64,000 nt of DNA from Aerococcus sp. (GCA_030528155.1 JAUMZL010000004.1:1-64000); one strand, 5' to 3'; shown: positions 1 through 8,152, counted from the first letter of the stretch. Notes: generated by a model not told the origin, from the sequence alone. Translations and numbers: made by a program.

Positions 1-50
1 CTTTAAGTAGTTTTAGGAATTGCCCTGTCTACTTAAAGGGGAGCATATCA
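1..50. repeat. 50-bp dispersed repeat, copy 1
   Basis: This 50-bp unit matches the unit at 528-577 at 43 of 50 positions in the same orientation. Within it, positions 1-10 and 29-38 form a perfect 10-bp inverted repeat (CTTTAAGTAG / CTACTTAAAG), so it can fold into a hairpin with an 18-nt loop. The two copies bracket the small gene at 148-384. It resembles the end of a mobile element or a small dispersed repeat, but no transposase is visible and the family cannot be named. It touches the window edge, so its true left boundary is unknown. Confidence 0.6.
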
Positions 51-147
51 GTTCTTAGCTGTGTCATTTTCATCGCTTGAGTCACGAGTCTATAGAAATG
101 AAACGTGACTACCGTAGGAGGAGGGACGGGTTTTATATCCCATTGCA

Positions 148-384
148 ATGAAAAATTTTATTGATAAAATTGAAGGCGTTGATGTTGTTAGTTTTATCTT
201 TAGTATTTTTATAACACTATCCATATATACACCTTTTGATGGCCGCGGTAACACTTGGGTAGACCTGACCCTTTTATTGGTGTTTGTGCTGTTAAATATC
301 CTAGGGGTTTACTTCAAAAAAGAGAAATACAAGGATACTAAAGCCCGCAAATTGCGCGAACTCAACGACAAATATCCCCGTTGA
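148..384 (+). CDS. Small membrane protein of unknown function
   Basis: A 78-residue protein with two hydrophobic segments (about residues 12-28 and 38-56) and a basic, charged C-terminus rich in Lys and Arg; probably a two-helix membrane protein with a cytoplasmic tail. I do not recognise the family. A strong purine-rich Shine-Dalgarno (TAGGAGGAGG, about 114-123) lies some 24 bases before this ATG, which is too far, so either an ATT at 142 or another mechanism starts translation, or the SD is coincidental. A good terminator follows at 433-472. It lies alone between two copies of a 50-bp repeat, which suggests it may have been carried in by a small mobile element. Confidence 0.5.
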   Translation: MKNFIDKIEGVDVVSFIFSIFITLSIYTPFDGRGNTWVDLTLLLVFVLLNILGVYFKKEKYKDTKARKLRELNDKYPR

Positions 385-432
385 TCGCTTAGGTTGATTC
401 AAAATAAAAAGTAAGAAAAGAAATCCCATTGG

Positions 433-472
433 CAGGCAACTAACAGATATTGTTAGTTGTCTGTCTTTTTTA
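433..472 (+). terminator. Rho-independent terminator after the small membrane gene
   Basis: A 13-bp stem (433-445 pairs with 451-463, one G-U pair) with a 5-nt loop is followed by a T-rich run at 464-471. It lies about 50 bases after the stop codon of the 148-384 gene. Confidence 0.75.
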
Positions 473-527
473 TAGATAGAGTCAGTAGTAGAATCTCAAT
501 CACAATGAAAGACGTAAAAAAGCCCCT

Positions 528-577
528 CTTTAAGCAGAGTTAGGAATTGTCCTGTCTACTTAAAAAGGAGCCTATCA
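528..577. repeat. 50-bp dispersed repeat, copy 2
   Basis: Second copy of the repeat at 1-50 (43/50 identical, same orientation). Its internal inverted repeat is 528-537 against 556-565, slightly degraded. A further fragment of the repeat tail (AAAGGGAGCCTATT) recurs at about 591-604. No coding sequence lies between 385 and 660; apart from the terminator at 433-472 and this repeat I see nothing else there. Confidence 0.55.
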
Positions 578-660
578 AAGTTATTACTCAAAAGGGAGCC
601 TATTCCACTAACTTAGCTTGGCGGAGTTTATCTCACTCTGCAACCAATACTCTCACGATA

Positions 661-2112
661 TTAATGGCTCTCTTGGTCATCGAGAATTGCGTCAATTGAA
701 TGGAAGACTGCTTTTAAGTCATCAATCGTCTCATCGGGACTGATAGTACAAATTCGCAATACATTTTTGTGATCGACTTCCGTTGTAAAAATACCTGCGA
801 TATTATTTTTTCTCAGGCATTCAGCTAAAGCTAGATTGCGTTTTTCACTTTCTGCATCTGTTTCGGCTTTCACTCGGAAAGTCACAATCGCTAAGCTGGC
901 CGGTGATACTAATTCTAATCGATTGGAATTGACAATTTGTTCTTCACACCATTCCGCATTCTTTATCGAGGTATTAACCATAGAAGATAAACGCTTGGTA
1001 CCAAACGTTTGTAAGGTCAACCACAGTCTCGGGCCTCGGGAAGGACGAGTCAGCTCGGGACCCATATCCCACCAGTCAGGTTTTTTCGCTACACCTTCGA
1101 TGTCTTGCAGGTATTCTCCTCCTACTTTGTAAGTCTTTAATAGATGCCTGATATCCTTCACTAAACAAAAGGCGATCCCATAAATTTGATACAACCATTT
1201 ATGCCCATCCCAGGCAATAGAATCTGAACGCTCAATGCCCTTTGCCAGATCTTTGTCATCAGATAACACTACCGATCCACCATAAGCGGCATCTACATGG
1301 AACCATAGATCATTCGCGGCACAGACATCTGCAATTTCTTCTAAAGGATCGATAGCCCCCGTATTTGTGGTACCACAAGTTCCAATGACGACGAATGGGA
1401 TTTTTCCATTTTCCCTGTCCTCTTTAATTTTTTCTTTCAGATCAGAGGTTACCATCTTGAAATTTTCGGTCTTAACATAGCGCCAATTTTCTCTAGGAAT
1501 GCCAATGAGATGTAAGGCTTTATGGTTGGCTGTATGTGTCTGATCGGTCATGTATGCGGTAGCCTTCGCTATATCTTGAATATTTAATTTGGCATCACGC
1601 GCTGCCGCTAACGCTGTAACCCCTGCCATCGTGCCACCAGATTCCAGCAACCCGCCAGCATAAGGATACCCCGCATACCCAACACGTTCGAGCGCCCAAT
1701 CCACAACCGCTTTCTCCATCGCACTGACCCCTGGAGCCAAATGCCACCCACCAGCATGTGAATTATAGGCTTGGGCAATCATATCACCAATCCAAGAAAT
1801 GGATTGCGCAGGCCCTGGTATAAAGCCATAATATCTGGGATGACGCAAATTGGCATCGTGCTCTAGTGCCTGAATTTCTTCTTTAACGGCTTGGTTGAGC
1901 GGAATCCCCTCATCCGATATGGGCGAAAGCTCTACCTTCCTTCTAACTTCCTGACGATTTAAGAAGCCTGTTAATGGATTAAATTCGCGTTGATCATAAT
2001 GATTAAAAATATCATCCACGAATTGGTTGACGAGCTGAGAGACCTGTAAATCACTCAAACGCTCTGTCTTTTCTTTTTTTCCGTTTTTGCTGAGTAACCC
2101 TCCATCACTCAT
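661..2112 (-). CDS. Group II PLP-dependent L-amino-acid decarboxylase
   Basis: A 483-residue pyridoxal-phosphate enzyme of the aromatic-L-amino-acid/glutamate decarboxylase family. Seen: the PLP-ring aspartate motif HVDAAYGG at about residues 272-279 and the Schiff-base lysine in DGHKW (Lys305). An N-terminal motif (HPRYYGFIPGP) and GGTMAG fit the fold. Known of the family: it removes the alpha-carboxyl from an amino acid to give an amine. The substrate (tyrosine, phenylalanine, tryptophan or another) cannot be told from motifs. The start is the ATG at 2112, preceded by GGAGGG five bases upstream; a longer TTG-initiated reading frame would have this SD inside it. No amine antiporter is adjacent, unlike the acid-resistance decarboxylases of lactic acid bacteria, so its role is open. 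It stands alone, divergent from the SDR gene. Confidence 0.85.
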   Translation of the reverse strand: MSDGGLLSKNGKKEKTERLSDLQVSQLVNQFVDDIFNHYDQREFNPLTGFLNRQEVRRKVELSPISDEGIPLNQAVKEEIQALEHDANLRHPRYYGFIPGPAQSISWIGDMIAQAYNSHAGGWHLAPGVSAMEKAVVDWALERVGYAGYPYAGGLLESGGTMAGVTALAAARDAKLNIQDIAKATAYMTDQTHTANHKALHLIGIPRENWRYVKTENFKMVTSDLKEKIKEDRENGKIPFVVIGTCGTTNTGAIDPLEEIADVCAANDLWFHVDAAYGGSVVLSDDKDLAKGIERSDSIAWDGHKWLYQIYGIAFCLVKDIRHLLKTYKVGGEYLQDIEGVAKKPDWWDMGPELTRPSRGPRLWLTLQTFGTKRLSSMVNTSIKNAEWCEEQIVNSNRLELVSPASLAIVTFRVKAETDAESEKRNLALAECLRKNNIAGIFTTEVDHKNVLRICTISPDETIDDLKAVFHSIDAILDDQESH

Positions 2113-2226
2113 ATTATCCCTCCATCTCAATCAAATAGATGAATGGCCATACCGTTCATGGTTCTCTGCCCATTTAAATAGACTGAAAAGTTTAGAGGCA
2201 CTGTATAGCCTTCATTAATCATCTAC

Positions 2227-2256
2227 AGTATAGTCCCCAGTTTTTTTATTTGTAAA
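2227..2256 (-). promoter_or_regulatory. Probable promoter of the decarboxylase gene
   Basis: On the minus strand TTTACA (2256-2251) and TATACT (2232-2227) are separated by 18 bp. This would give a leader of roughly 100 nt before the decarboxylase ATG. The 427-bp divergent spacer 2113-2539 also holds the dyad at 2310-2332 and the SDR promoter; nothing else stands out. Confidence 0.5.
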
Positions 2257-2309
2257 CACATTTAAACCAATTGAGAGAATAATAATCAAAAAACAAAATG
2301 GAACATCAT

Positions 2310-2332
2310 AGCGATGTGAGCAAAACATCGCT
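2310..2332. promoter_or_regulatory. Inverted repeat in divergent spacer
   Basis: AGCGATGT (2310-2317) and ACATCGCT (2325-2332) form a perfect 8-bp dyad with a 7-nt gap between the divergent decarboxylase and SDR genes. There is no T-tract, so a protein-binding operator is more likely than a terminator. Its ligand protein is unknown. Confidence 0.4.
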
Positions 2333-2496
2333 GGATTTTATGCTAGTTACTCTGTGCGCTACTTACCAATCCCAATCATATATAGATGCTCCTTCATTTT
2401 TACCTGTCATCTTTTATCGGTAGTGATTGCTTTAATAATAAGAACAACTTAATGGAATAGAGGCATTAATCCTTTCCTACCGCAATGATTATTTCT

Positions 2497-2502
2497 TATA
2501 AT
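2497..2502 (+). promoter_or_regulatory. -10 element for the SDR gene
   Basis: A consensus TATAAT lies 38 bases before the SDR start codon. The -35 region (around 2473-2478, TTTCCT) is a poor match to TTGACA, so the promoter may be weak or activator-dependent. Confidence 0.4.
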
Positions 2503-2539
2503 AGAGAAAATAGCTGTAGAATTGTCAGGAGGGAATCTT

Positions 2540-3295
2540 ATGAGTTTCGATTTTACCAATAAGACGGTGATTGTGACGGGTGGCACCGGTGGCATTGGCT
2601 ATGAAGTCGCAAAAGGGGTCGTTATGGGCGGTGGCCGTGTTGTCATTATGAACCGCAATGTAGAAAAGGCCTCAGCCGTTGCGCATGAACTCGGCGAAAA
2701 CAATGCCTACTATCATCTAGATTTATCAGATAGCGAACAAACACGCCAAGCGATGCAACAAGTGATTGCCGAACAAGGCCCCATTGACGCTCTGGTTAAT
2801 AGTGCAGGGATGATCAGCATGGTGCCGTTTGAAGAATTAGATGATGCGGAATGGGCGAAGATTATTCAAATCAATCTCACAGGGACCTACCTCGTCAATC
2901 AAGAGATTTTTAATCATTTCAAGACGCAGGGCGGTGGGCGTATCGTCAACGTCTCCTCCGTTGCCGGCAAACTCGGGGGCGGTTTGTTAGGGACAGCCGC
3001 TTATGCAGCCGCAAAAGGTGGTGTAAACGCCCTCACGAAAGCCGTTGCCAAAGCAGGTGGCCCATTTAATATTGCCTGCAACGCCGTTTGCCCGTCCTAC
3101 ACCGACACCCCAATGACAGCGTCTATTCACGATAACCCCGAAAATGAGGAACGTATCAAGAATCTATCCGTCTTTCATCGCGGCGCACGCCCCGAAGAAC
3201 CGGCTCAGATGATTCTCTTCTTTGCGAGTGATCAAGCGAGTTTCATTACTGGTGAAATCGGTGATGTGGCTGGTGGCATTGTGATGGATGGCTAA
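2540..3295 (+). CDS. Short-chain dehydrogenase/reductase
   Basis: A 251-residue classical SDR oxidoreductase. Seen: the dinucleotide-binding glycine motif TGGTGGIG at residues 13-20, NSAG at 87-90, catalytic Ser140, and the YxxxK pair Tyr155/Lys159. An Asn-Arg-Asn after the second beta strand (about 38-40) suggests NADP(H) preference, though this is inference. Length is typical. The ATG at 2540 follows AGGAGGG with ideal spacing; the in-frame TTG at 2522 has no SD. Family members reduce ketones, sugars or 3-oxoacyl thioesters, so the substrate cannot be assigned. It converges on a thiolase gene across a shared terminator; a 3-ketoacyl reductase role with the thiolase is possible but unproven. 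Confidence 0.8.
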   Translation: MSFDFTNKTVIVTGGTGGIGYEVAKGVVMGGGRVVIMNRNVEKASAVAHELGENNAYYHLDLSDSEQTRQAMQQVIAEQGPIDALVNSAGMISMVPFEELDDAEWAKIIQINLTGTYLVNQEIFNHFKTQGGGRIVNVSSVAGKLGGGLLGTAAYAAAKGGVNALTKAVAKAGGPFNIACNAVCPSYTDTPMTASIHDNPENEERIKNLSVFHRGARPEEPAQMILFFASDQASFITGEIGDVAGGIVMDG

Positions 3296-3317
3296 ATTTC
3301 TATAATCTATAAATAAA

Positions 3318-3354
3318 AGAAGGGACAGCACCCCAATAGACGCTGTCCCTTTTA
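3318..3354. terminator. Bidirectional terminator between SDR and thiolase
   Basis: AGGGACAGC (3321-3329) pairs with GCTGTCCCT (3342-3350). An A-run precedes and a T-run follows, so it can serve both convergent genes. Confidence 0.75.
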
Positions 3355-3365
3355 TTATGATTATT

Positions 3366-4541
3366 CTAACGTTCAATGATGATAGCATCACCCTGGCCAC
3401 CACCGATGCAGAGGGTTGCTAACCCGTACTGGGCGTCCTGTTTCATCATTTCGTGAACCAGTGTGACAACGATCCGTGCCCCACTCGCCCCGATTGGATG
3501 ACCGAGAGCGATGGCGCCTCCGTTGACATTGGTTTTGTCTGCTGGCAAGGCGAGCTCCTGCATCACGGCCAACGCTTGAGCAGCGAAGGCTTCGTTGCCC
3601 TCGATTAAATCGAGATCAGAAACCGTAAGGCCTGCTTTTTGGAGGGCTTTTTGGCTGGCAGGAATTGGACCGAGACCCATTACCTCTGGATCAACGCCCG
3701 CACTCGCATAGCTCTTCACTATGGCTAACGGAGTGAGATTTAAGGCACTGGCCTTTTCTTTCGTCATGAGCAATAAGAAGGCCGCTCCGTCGTTAATGCC
3801 TGAGCTGTTGCCAGCAGTAACACTCCCGTCTGATTTAAAGGCGGGTCTCAATTTGGCCAGCGCCTCTATAGTGGAATCGAAGCGTGGATATTCGTCTTGA
3901 GAGACCGTATTGACCTGCGCGCGTTTTTGTGGCACATCTATAGGAATAATCTCATCCTTAAATCGACCGCTCGTAACGGCTTGCTGGGCGCGACATTGAC
4001 TCTCCAAGGCAAAAGCATCCTGGCTCTCACGCGTCAGACGGTAACGTTCCGCAATCCGCTCCGCTGTCAATCCCATGTGTTCCCCAGAGAAAGCATCGGT
4101 TAAGCCATCACGCAACATACTGTCCATTAATGTCAGATTTCCCATCTTATGTTGCTGACGCTCAAGTAAATAAGCGGCATTCGACATACTCTCGACACCG
4201 CCCGCGACAACAACCTCGCTGTCACCTAAACGAATAGCTTGAACGGCATGGATTAATGCCAACATACCGGATCCGCAGACCTGATTGATGGTTTCAGCGG
4301 TTGTCGTGTGAGGCATCCCTATTTTTAATGCGATCTGACGGGCAATGTTCTGTCCATTACCGCTCGCTAACACATTACCGACAATCACATGATCGATGAG
4401 GATAGGGTCAATGTCGTGTTTTTTCAACATTTTATCCAGGAGCTGGCTCCCCAAATCAACGGGACTCAAAGGACTGAGCCCTCCCATAAATTTTCCAATG
4501 GCACTGCGGTGTGCAGCTACGATAGCAACCTCTCCTGCCAT
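3366..4541 (-). CDS. Acetyl-CoA C-acetyltransferase (thiolase)
   Basis: A 391-residue thiolase II-type enzyme, standard length for bacterial acetoacetyl-CoA thiolases. Seen: the nucleophilic cysteine in NQVCGSGM (Cys89), NEAFAAQ, the histidine in GGAIALGHPIGASG and the second active-site cysteine in LCIGGGQG near the C-terminus. It condenses two acetyl-CoA to acetoacetyl-CoA or cleaves it, reversibly. In Lactobacillales such a gene commonly feeds the mevalonate pathway, but no other mevalonate gene is present here. Two in-frame ATGs are possible; the second (4541) lies eight bases after GGAG and is preferred, since the first is only two bases from it. The gene is monocistronic and shares a terminator with the SDR gene. 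Confidence 0.88.
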   Translation of the reverse strand: MAGEVAIVAAHRSAIGKFMGGLSPLSPVDLGSQLLDKMLKKHDIDPILIDHVIVGNVLASGNGQNIARQIALKIGMPHTTTAETINQVCGSGMLALIHAVQAIRLGDSEVVVAGGVESMSNAAYLLERQQHKMGNLTLMDSMLRDGLTDAFSGEHMGLTAERIAERYRLTRESQDAFALESQCRAQQAVTSGRFKDEIIPIDVPQKRAQVNTVSQDEYPRFDSTIEALAKLRPAFKSDGSVTAGNSSGINDGAAFLLLMTKEKASALNLTPLAIVKSYASAGVDPEVMGLGPIPASQKALQKAGLTVSDLDLIEGNEAFAAQALAVMQELALPADKTNVNGGAIALGHPIGASGARIVVTLVHEMMKQDAQYGLATLCIGGGQGDAIIIER

Positions 4542-4682
4542 AAACATCGCTCCTTTGTTTGGTATCTCATTACTTTACCACGGCAACGCCGCGTTTGCGA
4601 GTATTCCCCATACAAATTAACGCTATCTTAGAAGAGCGGCCACTTTGGTTCATGTTTTTCACATACCGTACGTCTTATCGAT

Positions 4683-5495
4683 CTAAAGGAGCCACTTCTT
4701 CAAGGCTAACGCGACCCCATCGTCATCATTTTTGGCGGTAACATCATTAGCGACTGCTTTGACTCGCTCATTGGCATTGCCCATAGCGACTCCGAGACCT
4801 ACAAACTCCAACATTTCGATGTCGTTATGTTCGTCCCCGATTGCCATGACCTCTTCCGGTTGGATATGCAAATGCTCGCACAGACGTTTGAGACCTACCG
4901 CTTTATTAATGCCATGGGGAATAAATTCGATCAAATCGGGCAGCGAATGGATCAAAGTGATCTCATCAGTCACGCGCGCGGGCGCCGAATGAATAATTTC
5001 TTCCATAAATTTTGGTTTACCCATAACAATCAATTTATAGAGATCCGTGCGATTCTTCAAAGCGTTGCGGGTGGTGTGGATGGCTGGGCTATCTAATGTG
5101 ATCGCTTCGAATGCCATGCGGTCATCGAGATCCTCACCGGTGTAGTAAAATTTCTCCTCAGATAAGGCGACCACCTCGAGATCCGGATATTTTGCGAGAT
5201 AATCAAACGCGGCCTCAATTCCTGCGCGTTTGATGGTATGGTCATCTACCAACCGATAATCCGGCAAGTGGTAGGTCGACGCGCCATTTTGGAGGATCAT
5301 GTATTCTTCATCCCCCTTGAAGTTTAATTGTTTAATGAAACGACGAACCCCTGGCAAGGAGCGCCCGGTACAGATAACCACCTGCACGCCACTCTCCATT
5401 ACGCGATGGATCATATCAATATTATTCCCTGATAATTGTTTGTCTGTTGTTAATAAACTGCCATCCAAATCAATCGCTACTAAACGAATACTCAT
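4683..5495 (-). CDS. Cof-type HAD-superfamily phosphatase
   Basis: A 270-residue HAD hydrolase with an inserted C2 cap domain (Cof/YidA-like). Seen: the nucleophile motif DLDGSLL at residues 9-15, the threonine of motif II in VICTGR (about 39-44), and the acidic motif GDEHNDIEML (about 212-221) preceded by the K of motif III in NKAVGL. These enzymes dephosphorylate sugar phosphates, FMN or similar small phosphates and tend to be promiscuous, so no substrate is proposed. Start is ATG at 5495 with AAGGAGG seven bases upstream. It lies downstream of the khpB terminator and reads the same way, probably as its own unit. Confidence 0.85.
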   Translation of the reverse strand: MSIRLVAIDLDGSLLTTDKQLSGNNIDMIHRVMESGVQVVICTGRSLPGVRRFIKQLNFKGDEEYMILQNGASTYHLPDYRLVDDHTIKRAGIEAAFDYLAKYPDLEVVALSEEKFYYTGEDLDDRMAFEAITLDSPAIHTTRNALKNRTDLYKLIVMGKPKFMEEIIHSAPARVTDEITLIHSLPDLIEFIPHGINKAVGLKRLCEHLHIQPEEVMAIGDEHNDIEMLEFVGLGVAMGNANERVKAVANDVTAKNDDDGVALALKKWLL

Positions 5496-5519
5496 GGATT
5501 AACCTCCTTATTTTGCATG

Positions 5520-5557
5520 AAAAAACGCCTATTCCAACGATTCGGATAGGCGTTTAT
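5520..5557 (-). terminator. Terminator of the rpmH-rnpA-yidC-khpB unit
   Basis: A perfect 10-bp stem, 5524-5533 against 5547-5556, is followed on the minus strand by six T residues (A-run 5521-5526 on the plus strand). It lies just after the khpB stop codon. Confidence 0.8.
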
Positions 5558-5566
5558 TTATCGCTA

Positions 5567-6475
5567 TTAGTCTTTGTAGGACACTACGAGATAACGACGT
5601 GGTTCGCGCCCTTCTGAATGGGTTTGAATATGTTGATATTTCGATAATGTCTGGTGAACGATCTTGCGTTCTCTCGCTGGCAATGGATCGAGATATTCCG
5701 TATTTTGGTTCATTGTCACATCATCAGCAATTCGCTCAGCCAAATTCTCCAGAATATGGTGGCGCCGTTCACGGTAATCCCCAACATTGAGGGCGACCCG
5801 CACGCGGCTACGGACGTGACGATGTGTCAAGACTTGAGCGAGCACTTCTAATGAGTTGATGATCTTGCCATGTTTTCCGATAACCAACCCCGGTTTGTCG
5901 GTATTGATATGGTAGATGATCGTGTCCTCGTTATCCTCCACATCAACAGTGACATCAACGAGGTAGTTCTTCATGACATCAATAATGTAGTGAGCCACCC
6001 AATCAACGTCATAACGTTCTTCGCCGGCTTCTTCATCATCGTCGTCCTCATCAACGCCGTAGATGTCTGGTTGAGCTGCTGAGGTCGCTTCGTCAGCCTC
6101 TATCTCTGGTTCTACAACCTCTTCTTTGGTGGCTGTTTCTACAGCCGTTGTCGTTTCCTCAGCGGTTGCTTCTGGTTCAGCCGTTTCCGCTTCAAAAGAT
6201 TCCTCTGTTTCTGTTTCGGTAGCCACTGCGTCATTCGTATTGGTTACTGTTTCCGTGGCTTCAGCTACTTCTGCCGTCTCAACAGGTGCTGCTTCGACGT
6301 TTTTCTTGGCAGATAATTGAATGATCGCTTTGCGTTCCCCTAAGCCTAAGAAACCTTTGCGTGGTTCTTGGATAATTTCGACATCAACGGCACTGCGATC
6401 GGTTATTCCCAATTCATTGAGTCCTTTTTGAATCGCGTCGTCGATGGTTTTTGCTTCGTAAATTTTGGTTTCCAT
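5567..6475 (-). CDS. khpB: RNA-binding protein KhpB (Jag/EloR)
   Basis: A 302-residue protein with the three-part Jag architecture: an N-terminal Jag_N domain (about 1-50, with the characteristic KGFLGLG), a long acidic Glu/Thr/Val/Ala-rich linker (about 55-150), a KH domain with the VIGKHGK loop (about 200-206), and a C-terminal R3H domain ending in SEGREPRRYLVV. In streptococci the protein pairs with KhpA and regulates cell elongation and division by binding RNA. The ATG at 6475 has AAAGGA upstream; an earlier in-frame start would place the SD inside the gene. It follows yidC by 29 bases, the usual order. The acidic linker is long compared with many homologues, and repeat-like in sequence. 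Confidence 0.93.
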   Translation of the reverse strand: METKIYEAKTIDDAIQKGLNELGITDRSAVDVEIIQEPRKGFLGLGERKAIIQLSAKKNVEAAPVETAEVAEATETVTNTNDAVATETETEESFEAETAEPEATAEETTTAVETATKEEVVEPEIEADEATSAAQPDIYGVDEDDDDEEAGEERYDVDWVAHYIIDVMKNYLVDVTVDVEDNEDTIIYHINTDKPGLVIGKHGKIINSLEVLAQVLTHRHVRSRVRVALNVGDYRERRHHILENLAERIADDVTMNQNTEYLDPLPARERKIVHQTLSKYQHIQTHSEGREPRRYLVVSYKD

Positions 6476-6504
6476 ACTACGGTCCTTTCCCATTATCGCT
6501 ATGA

Positions 6505-7365
6505 CTAGTGTTTCTTACCGCGTGGATTACGACGCGCTTTTTCGAGACGGCGCTGAATATCTTTTTCATGCGCTTCTTTTTCTTTGCGTTCGCGTTGTTG
6601 GCGATAAGGGTTATTGATCAATAACGTCTGGAATACAGAGAAGAGGTTCGTTGCCACCATGTACAGGGAAATCGCTGCTGGTAAGCGCATCACAATGATG
6701 AAGATCATGATTGGCATGACCCATTGCATGGCGACGTTCATACCACCCTTCTGCCCGCTAGCGACCTGCATGAGGTAACTGTTGTACCACATGAAGATTG
6801 CCGCCACTAATGGCAGAATGAAGTAAGGGTCAGCATCCCCCAAGTTCATCCACAAGAAATGTCCCTGCGTTAATTCTGGGGTGCGGATGATGGCTTGGTA
6901 CACTGCCGTCAAAATTGGCAATTGGATCACGAGTGGCAAACACCCGATCCATGGATTATAGTCGTATTTCTCTTGAAGTTTTGCGGTTTCTTCTTCTAGT
7001 TTCTGTTGGGTTTCGGGATCCTTCGAGGCATATTTTTCCCGCAAAGCCTGCATTTCTGGCTGCATTTCCTGCATACGCGTCGTCGAATTCTGCTGGAATT
7101 GGTAGAGCGGAATGAGCACTGCCCGCACAATTAACGTAAAGAGAATGATCCCAATGGCATAGTCGCCACCGAATACGTCAGACAACCAAATAATGAATTG
7201 TGAGAGATTATAGAGAATCGTGCGATCCCAAAATCCCGTTGAATTTTCACTAATTGGCGCGAATGCCGAACCAGCAGCCCCTGATGCGCAACCGGTTAAT
7301 ACCAAAACCAGGACTAACCCTAAAGCCAGCACTAACCAGCGTTTGGTAGATTTATTGTTATTCAC
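6505..7365 (-). CDS. yidC: Membrane protein insertase YidC (lipoprotein type)
   Basis: A 286-residue Gram-positive YidC/OxaA/SpoIIIJ insertase. Seen: an N-terminal signal with lipobox VLTGC (lipid-modified Cys26), then about five membrane helices, and a basic C-terminal tail rich in Arg and Lys that would contact ribosomes. It inserts membrane proteins alone or with SecYEG. Translation begins at GTG (7365), with AGGAG eight bases upstream, and overlaps the end of rnpA by eight bases, implying translational coupling. The length is typical. Some Lactobacillales carry a second copy elsewhere; only one is seen here. Confidence 0.95.
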   Translation of the reverse strand: MNNNKSTKRWLVLALGLVLVLVLTGCASGAAGSAFAPISENSTGFWDRTILYNLSQFIIWLSDVFGGDYAIGIILFTLIVRAVLIPLYQFQQNSTTRMQEMQPEMQALREKYASKDPETQQKLEEETAKLQEKYDYNPWIGCLPLVIQLPILTAVYQAIIRTPELTQGHFLWMNLGDADPYFILPLVAAIFMWYNSYLMQVASGQKGGMNVAMQWVMPIMIFIIVMRLPAAISLYMVATNLFSVFQTLLINNPYRQQRERKEKEAHEKDIQRRLEKARRNPRGKKH

Positions 7366-7744
7366 GATGTTCGCTCCTGCTATCAGATTTGATAATGGCG
7401 GATGGCGTCTCCGTCAACACATGGGCGAGATTGAGGACGTGGATCAGGCTTTTTTTGACCTCCAATTGACTCATCATAGCCGCTGGTTTTCTAGCGATCA
7501 CGATAAAGTCCATTTCTGGTTTGAGATAGGGTTTGAGTTCAAACACTGCCTGGCGAATCAATCGTTTCACACGATTACGCGTAACGGCATTACCGATCCG
7601 TTTTCCGACCGAAATTCCCACCCGAAAATGCGGTTGATCTTTTTTCAGCGTGTAAATGACAAACTGACGATTAGCCTTATTCTCGCCTTCGTTAAATACA
7701 CGACCAAATGCCTTCTCTGATTTGACGCGATAACTCTTGCGCAT
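7358..7744 (-). CDS. rnpA: Ribonuclease P protein component
   Basis: A 128-residue basic protein with the RNase P protein signature around RIGNAVTRNRVKRLIRQ. It binds the catalytic RNase P RNA and helps process tRNA 5' ends. The ATG at 7744 follows AGAGGGGAG at seven bases. It lies between rpmH and yidC, as in most bacteria, and its stop overlaps the yidC start. An intrinsic terminator between rpmH and rnpA probably lowers its expression relative to L34. Confidence 0.95.
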   Translation of the reverse strand: MRKSYRVKSEKAFGRVFNEGENKANRQFVIYTLKKDQPHFRVGISVGKRIGNAVTRNRVKRLIRQAVFELKPYLKPEMDFIVIARKPAAMMSQLEVKKSLIHVLNLAHVLTETPSAIIKSDSRSEHRE

Positions 7745-7783
7745 GCGCTAACTCCCCTCTGTCATCTGTTCATGAAAAAAGAA

Positions 7784-7812
7784 ACGCAATGCGGACATAT
7801 GTTCGCTTGCGC
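7784..7812. promoter_or_regulatory. Imperfect palindrome in the rpmH-rnpA spacer
   Basis: An imperfect inverted repeat centred on CATATG with arms CGCAATGCG and CGCTTGCG lies upstream of the rnpA SD. It could stabilise the rnpA message 5' end after processing or read-through of the preceding terminator. Function is inferred only from position. Confidence 0.25.
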
Positions 7813-7814
7813 TA

Positions 7815-7843
7815 TAAAAAAAGACCACAGTCTTTGTGGTCTT
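7815..7843 (-). terminator. Intrinsic terminator directly after rpmH
   Basis: On the minus strand AGACCACA (7842-7835) pairs with TGTGGTCT (7829-7822) and is followed by a run of T (plus-strand A-run 7816-7822). The stem overlaps the last base of the rpmH stop codon, so it should reduce read-through from the abundant L34 message into rnpA. Confidence 0.75.
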
Positions 7844-7976
7844 ATGCGGATAGACGTTTTCTTCCTTTGCGACGGCGACGTGCTAACACGTGACGACCGT
7901 TCTTAGTACTCATGCGTTTACGGAAGCCATGGTTTTTCTTACGGCTACGTTTATTTGGTTGGTATGTACGTTTCAC
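7842..7976 (-). CDS. rpmH: Ribosomal protein bL34
   Basis: A 44-residue, highly basic protein beginning [14 protein letters not shown] and ending GRKRLSA, the standard L34 sequence and length. It begins with GTG (7976), with GGAGGTGTCATT directly upstream. L34 is a structural protein of the large ribosomal subunit. It opens the rpmH-rnpA-yidC-khpB block. Unlike the common arrangement, dnaA is not the next divergent gene: it lies about 28 kb to the right. Confidence 0.95.
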   Translation of the reverse strand: MKRTYQPNKRSRKKNHGFRKRMSTKNGRHVLARRRRKGRKRLSA

Positions 7977-8037
7977 AATGACACCTCCTATGATTCTGGA
8001 TGATTTTTAGACGAGAATATCCCCGTTAAAAATACTC

Positions 8038-8067
8038 AACATACGTATACTAGCATAACCTTGTCAA
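8038..8067 (-). promoter_or_regulatory. Probable rpmH promoter
   Basis: On the minus strand a consensus TTGACA (8067-8062) and TATGTT (8043-8038) lie 18 bp apart, some 60 bases before the rpmH start. No DnaA boxes are seen between rpmH and the next gene, in contrast to genomes where oriC lies here. Confidence 0.55.
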
Positions 8068-8077
8068 AAAACAAACA

Positions 8078-8128
8078 AAAAAATGCAGAAACCATCACTT
8101 TTGAGTTTTCAAATGATGATTTCTGCGT
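8078..8128 (-). terminator. Terminator after the GlmL-like gene
   Basis: On the minus strand a 13-bp stem with one mismatch (GCAGAAA..CATCA arms at about 8084-8096 and 8114-8127) is followed by seven T residues. It separates the hutU unit from rpmH. Confidence 0.65.
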
Positions 8129-8152
8129 TTAATTTATAGGAAAGAGGTACTT

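Noticed and set aside
7220-7720. 166-residue plus-strand frame over yidC and rnpA
   Set aside because: It spans two conserved genes on the other strand, with no SD or domain.
7977-8152. oriC adjacent to rpmH
   Set aside because: No DnaA boxes were found here; the boxes cluster around dnaA at 36-38 kb.
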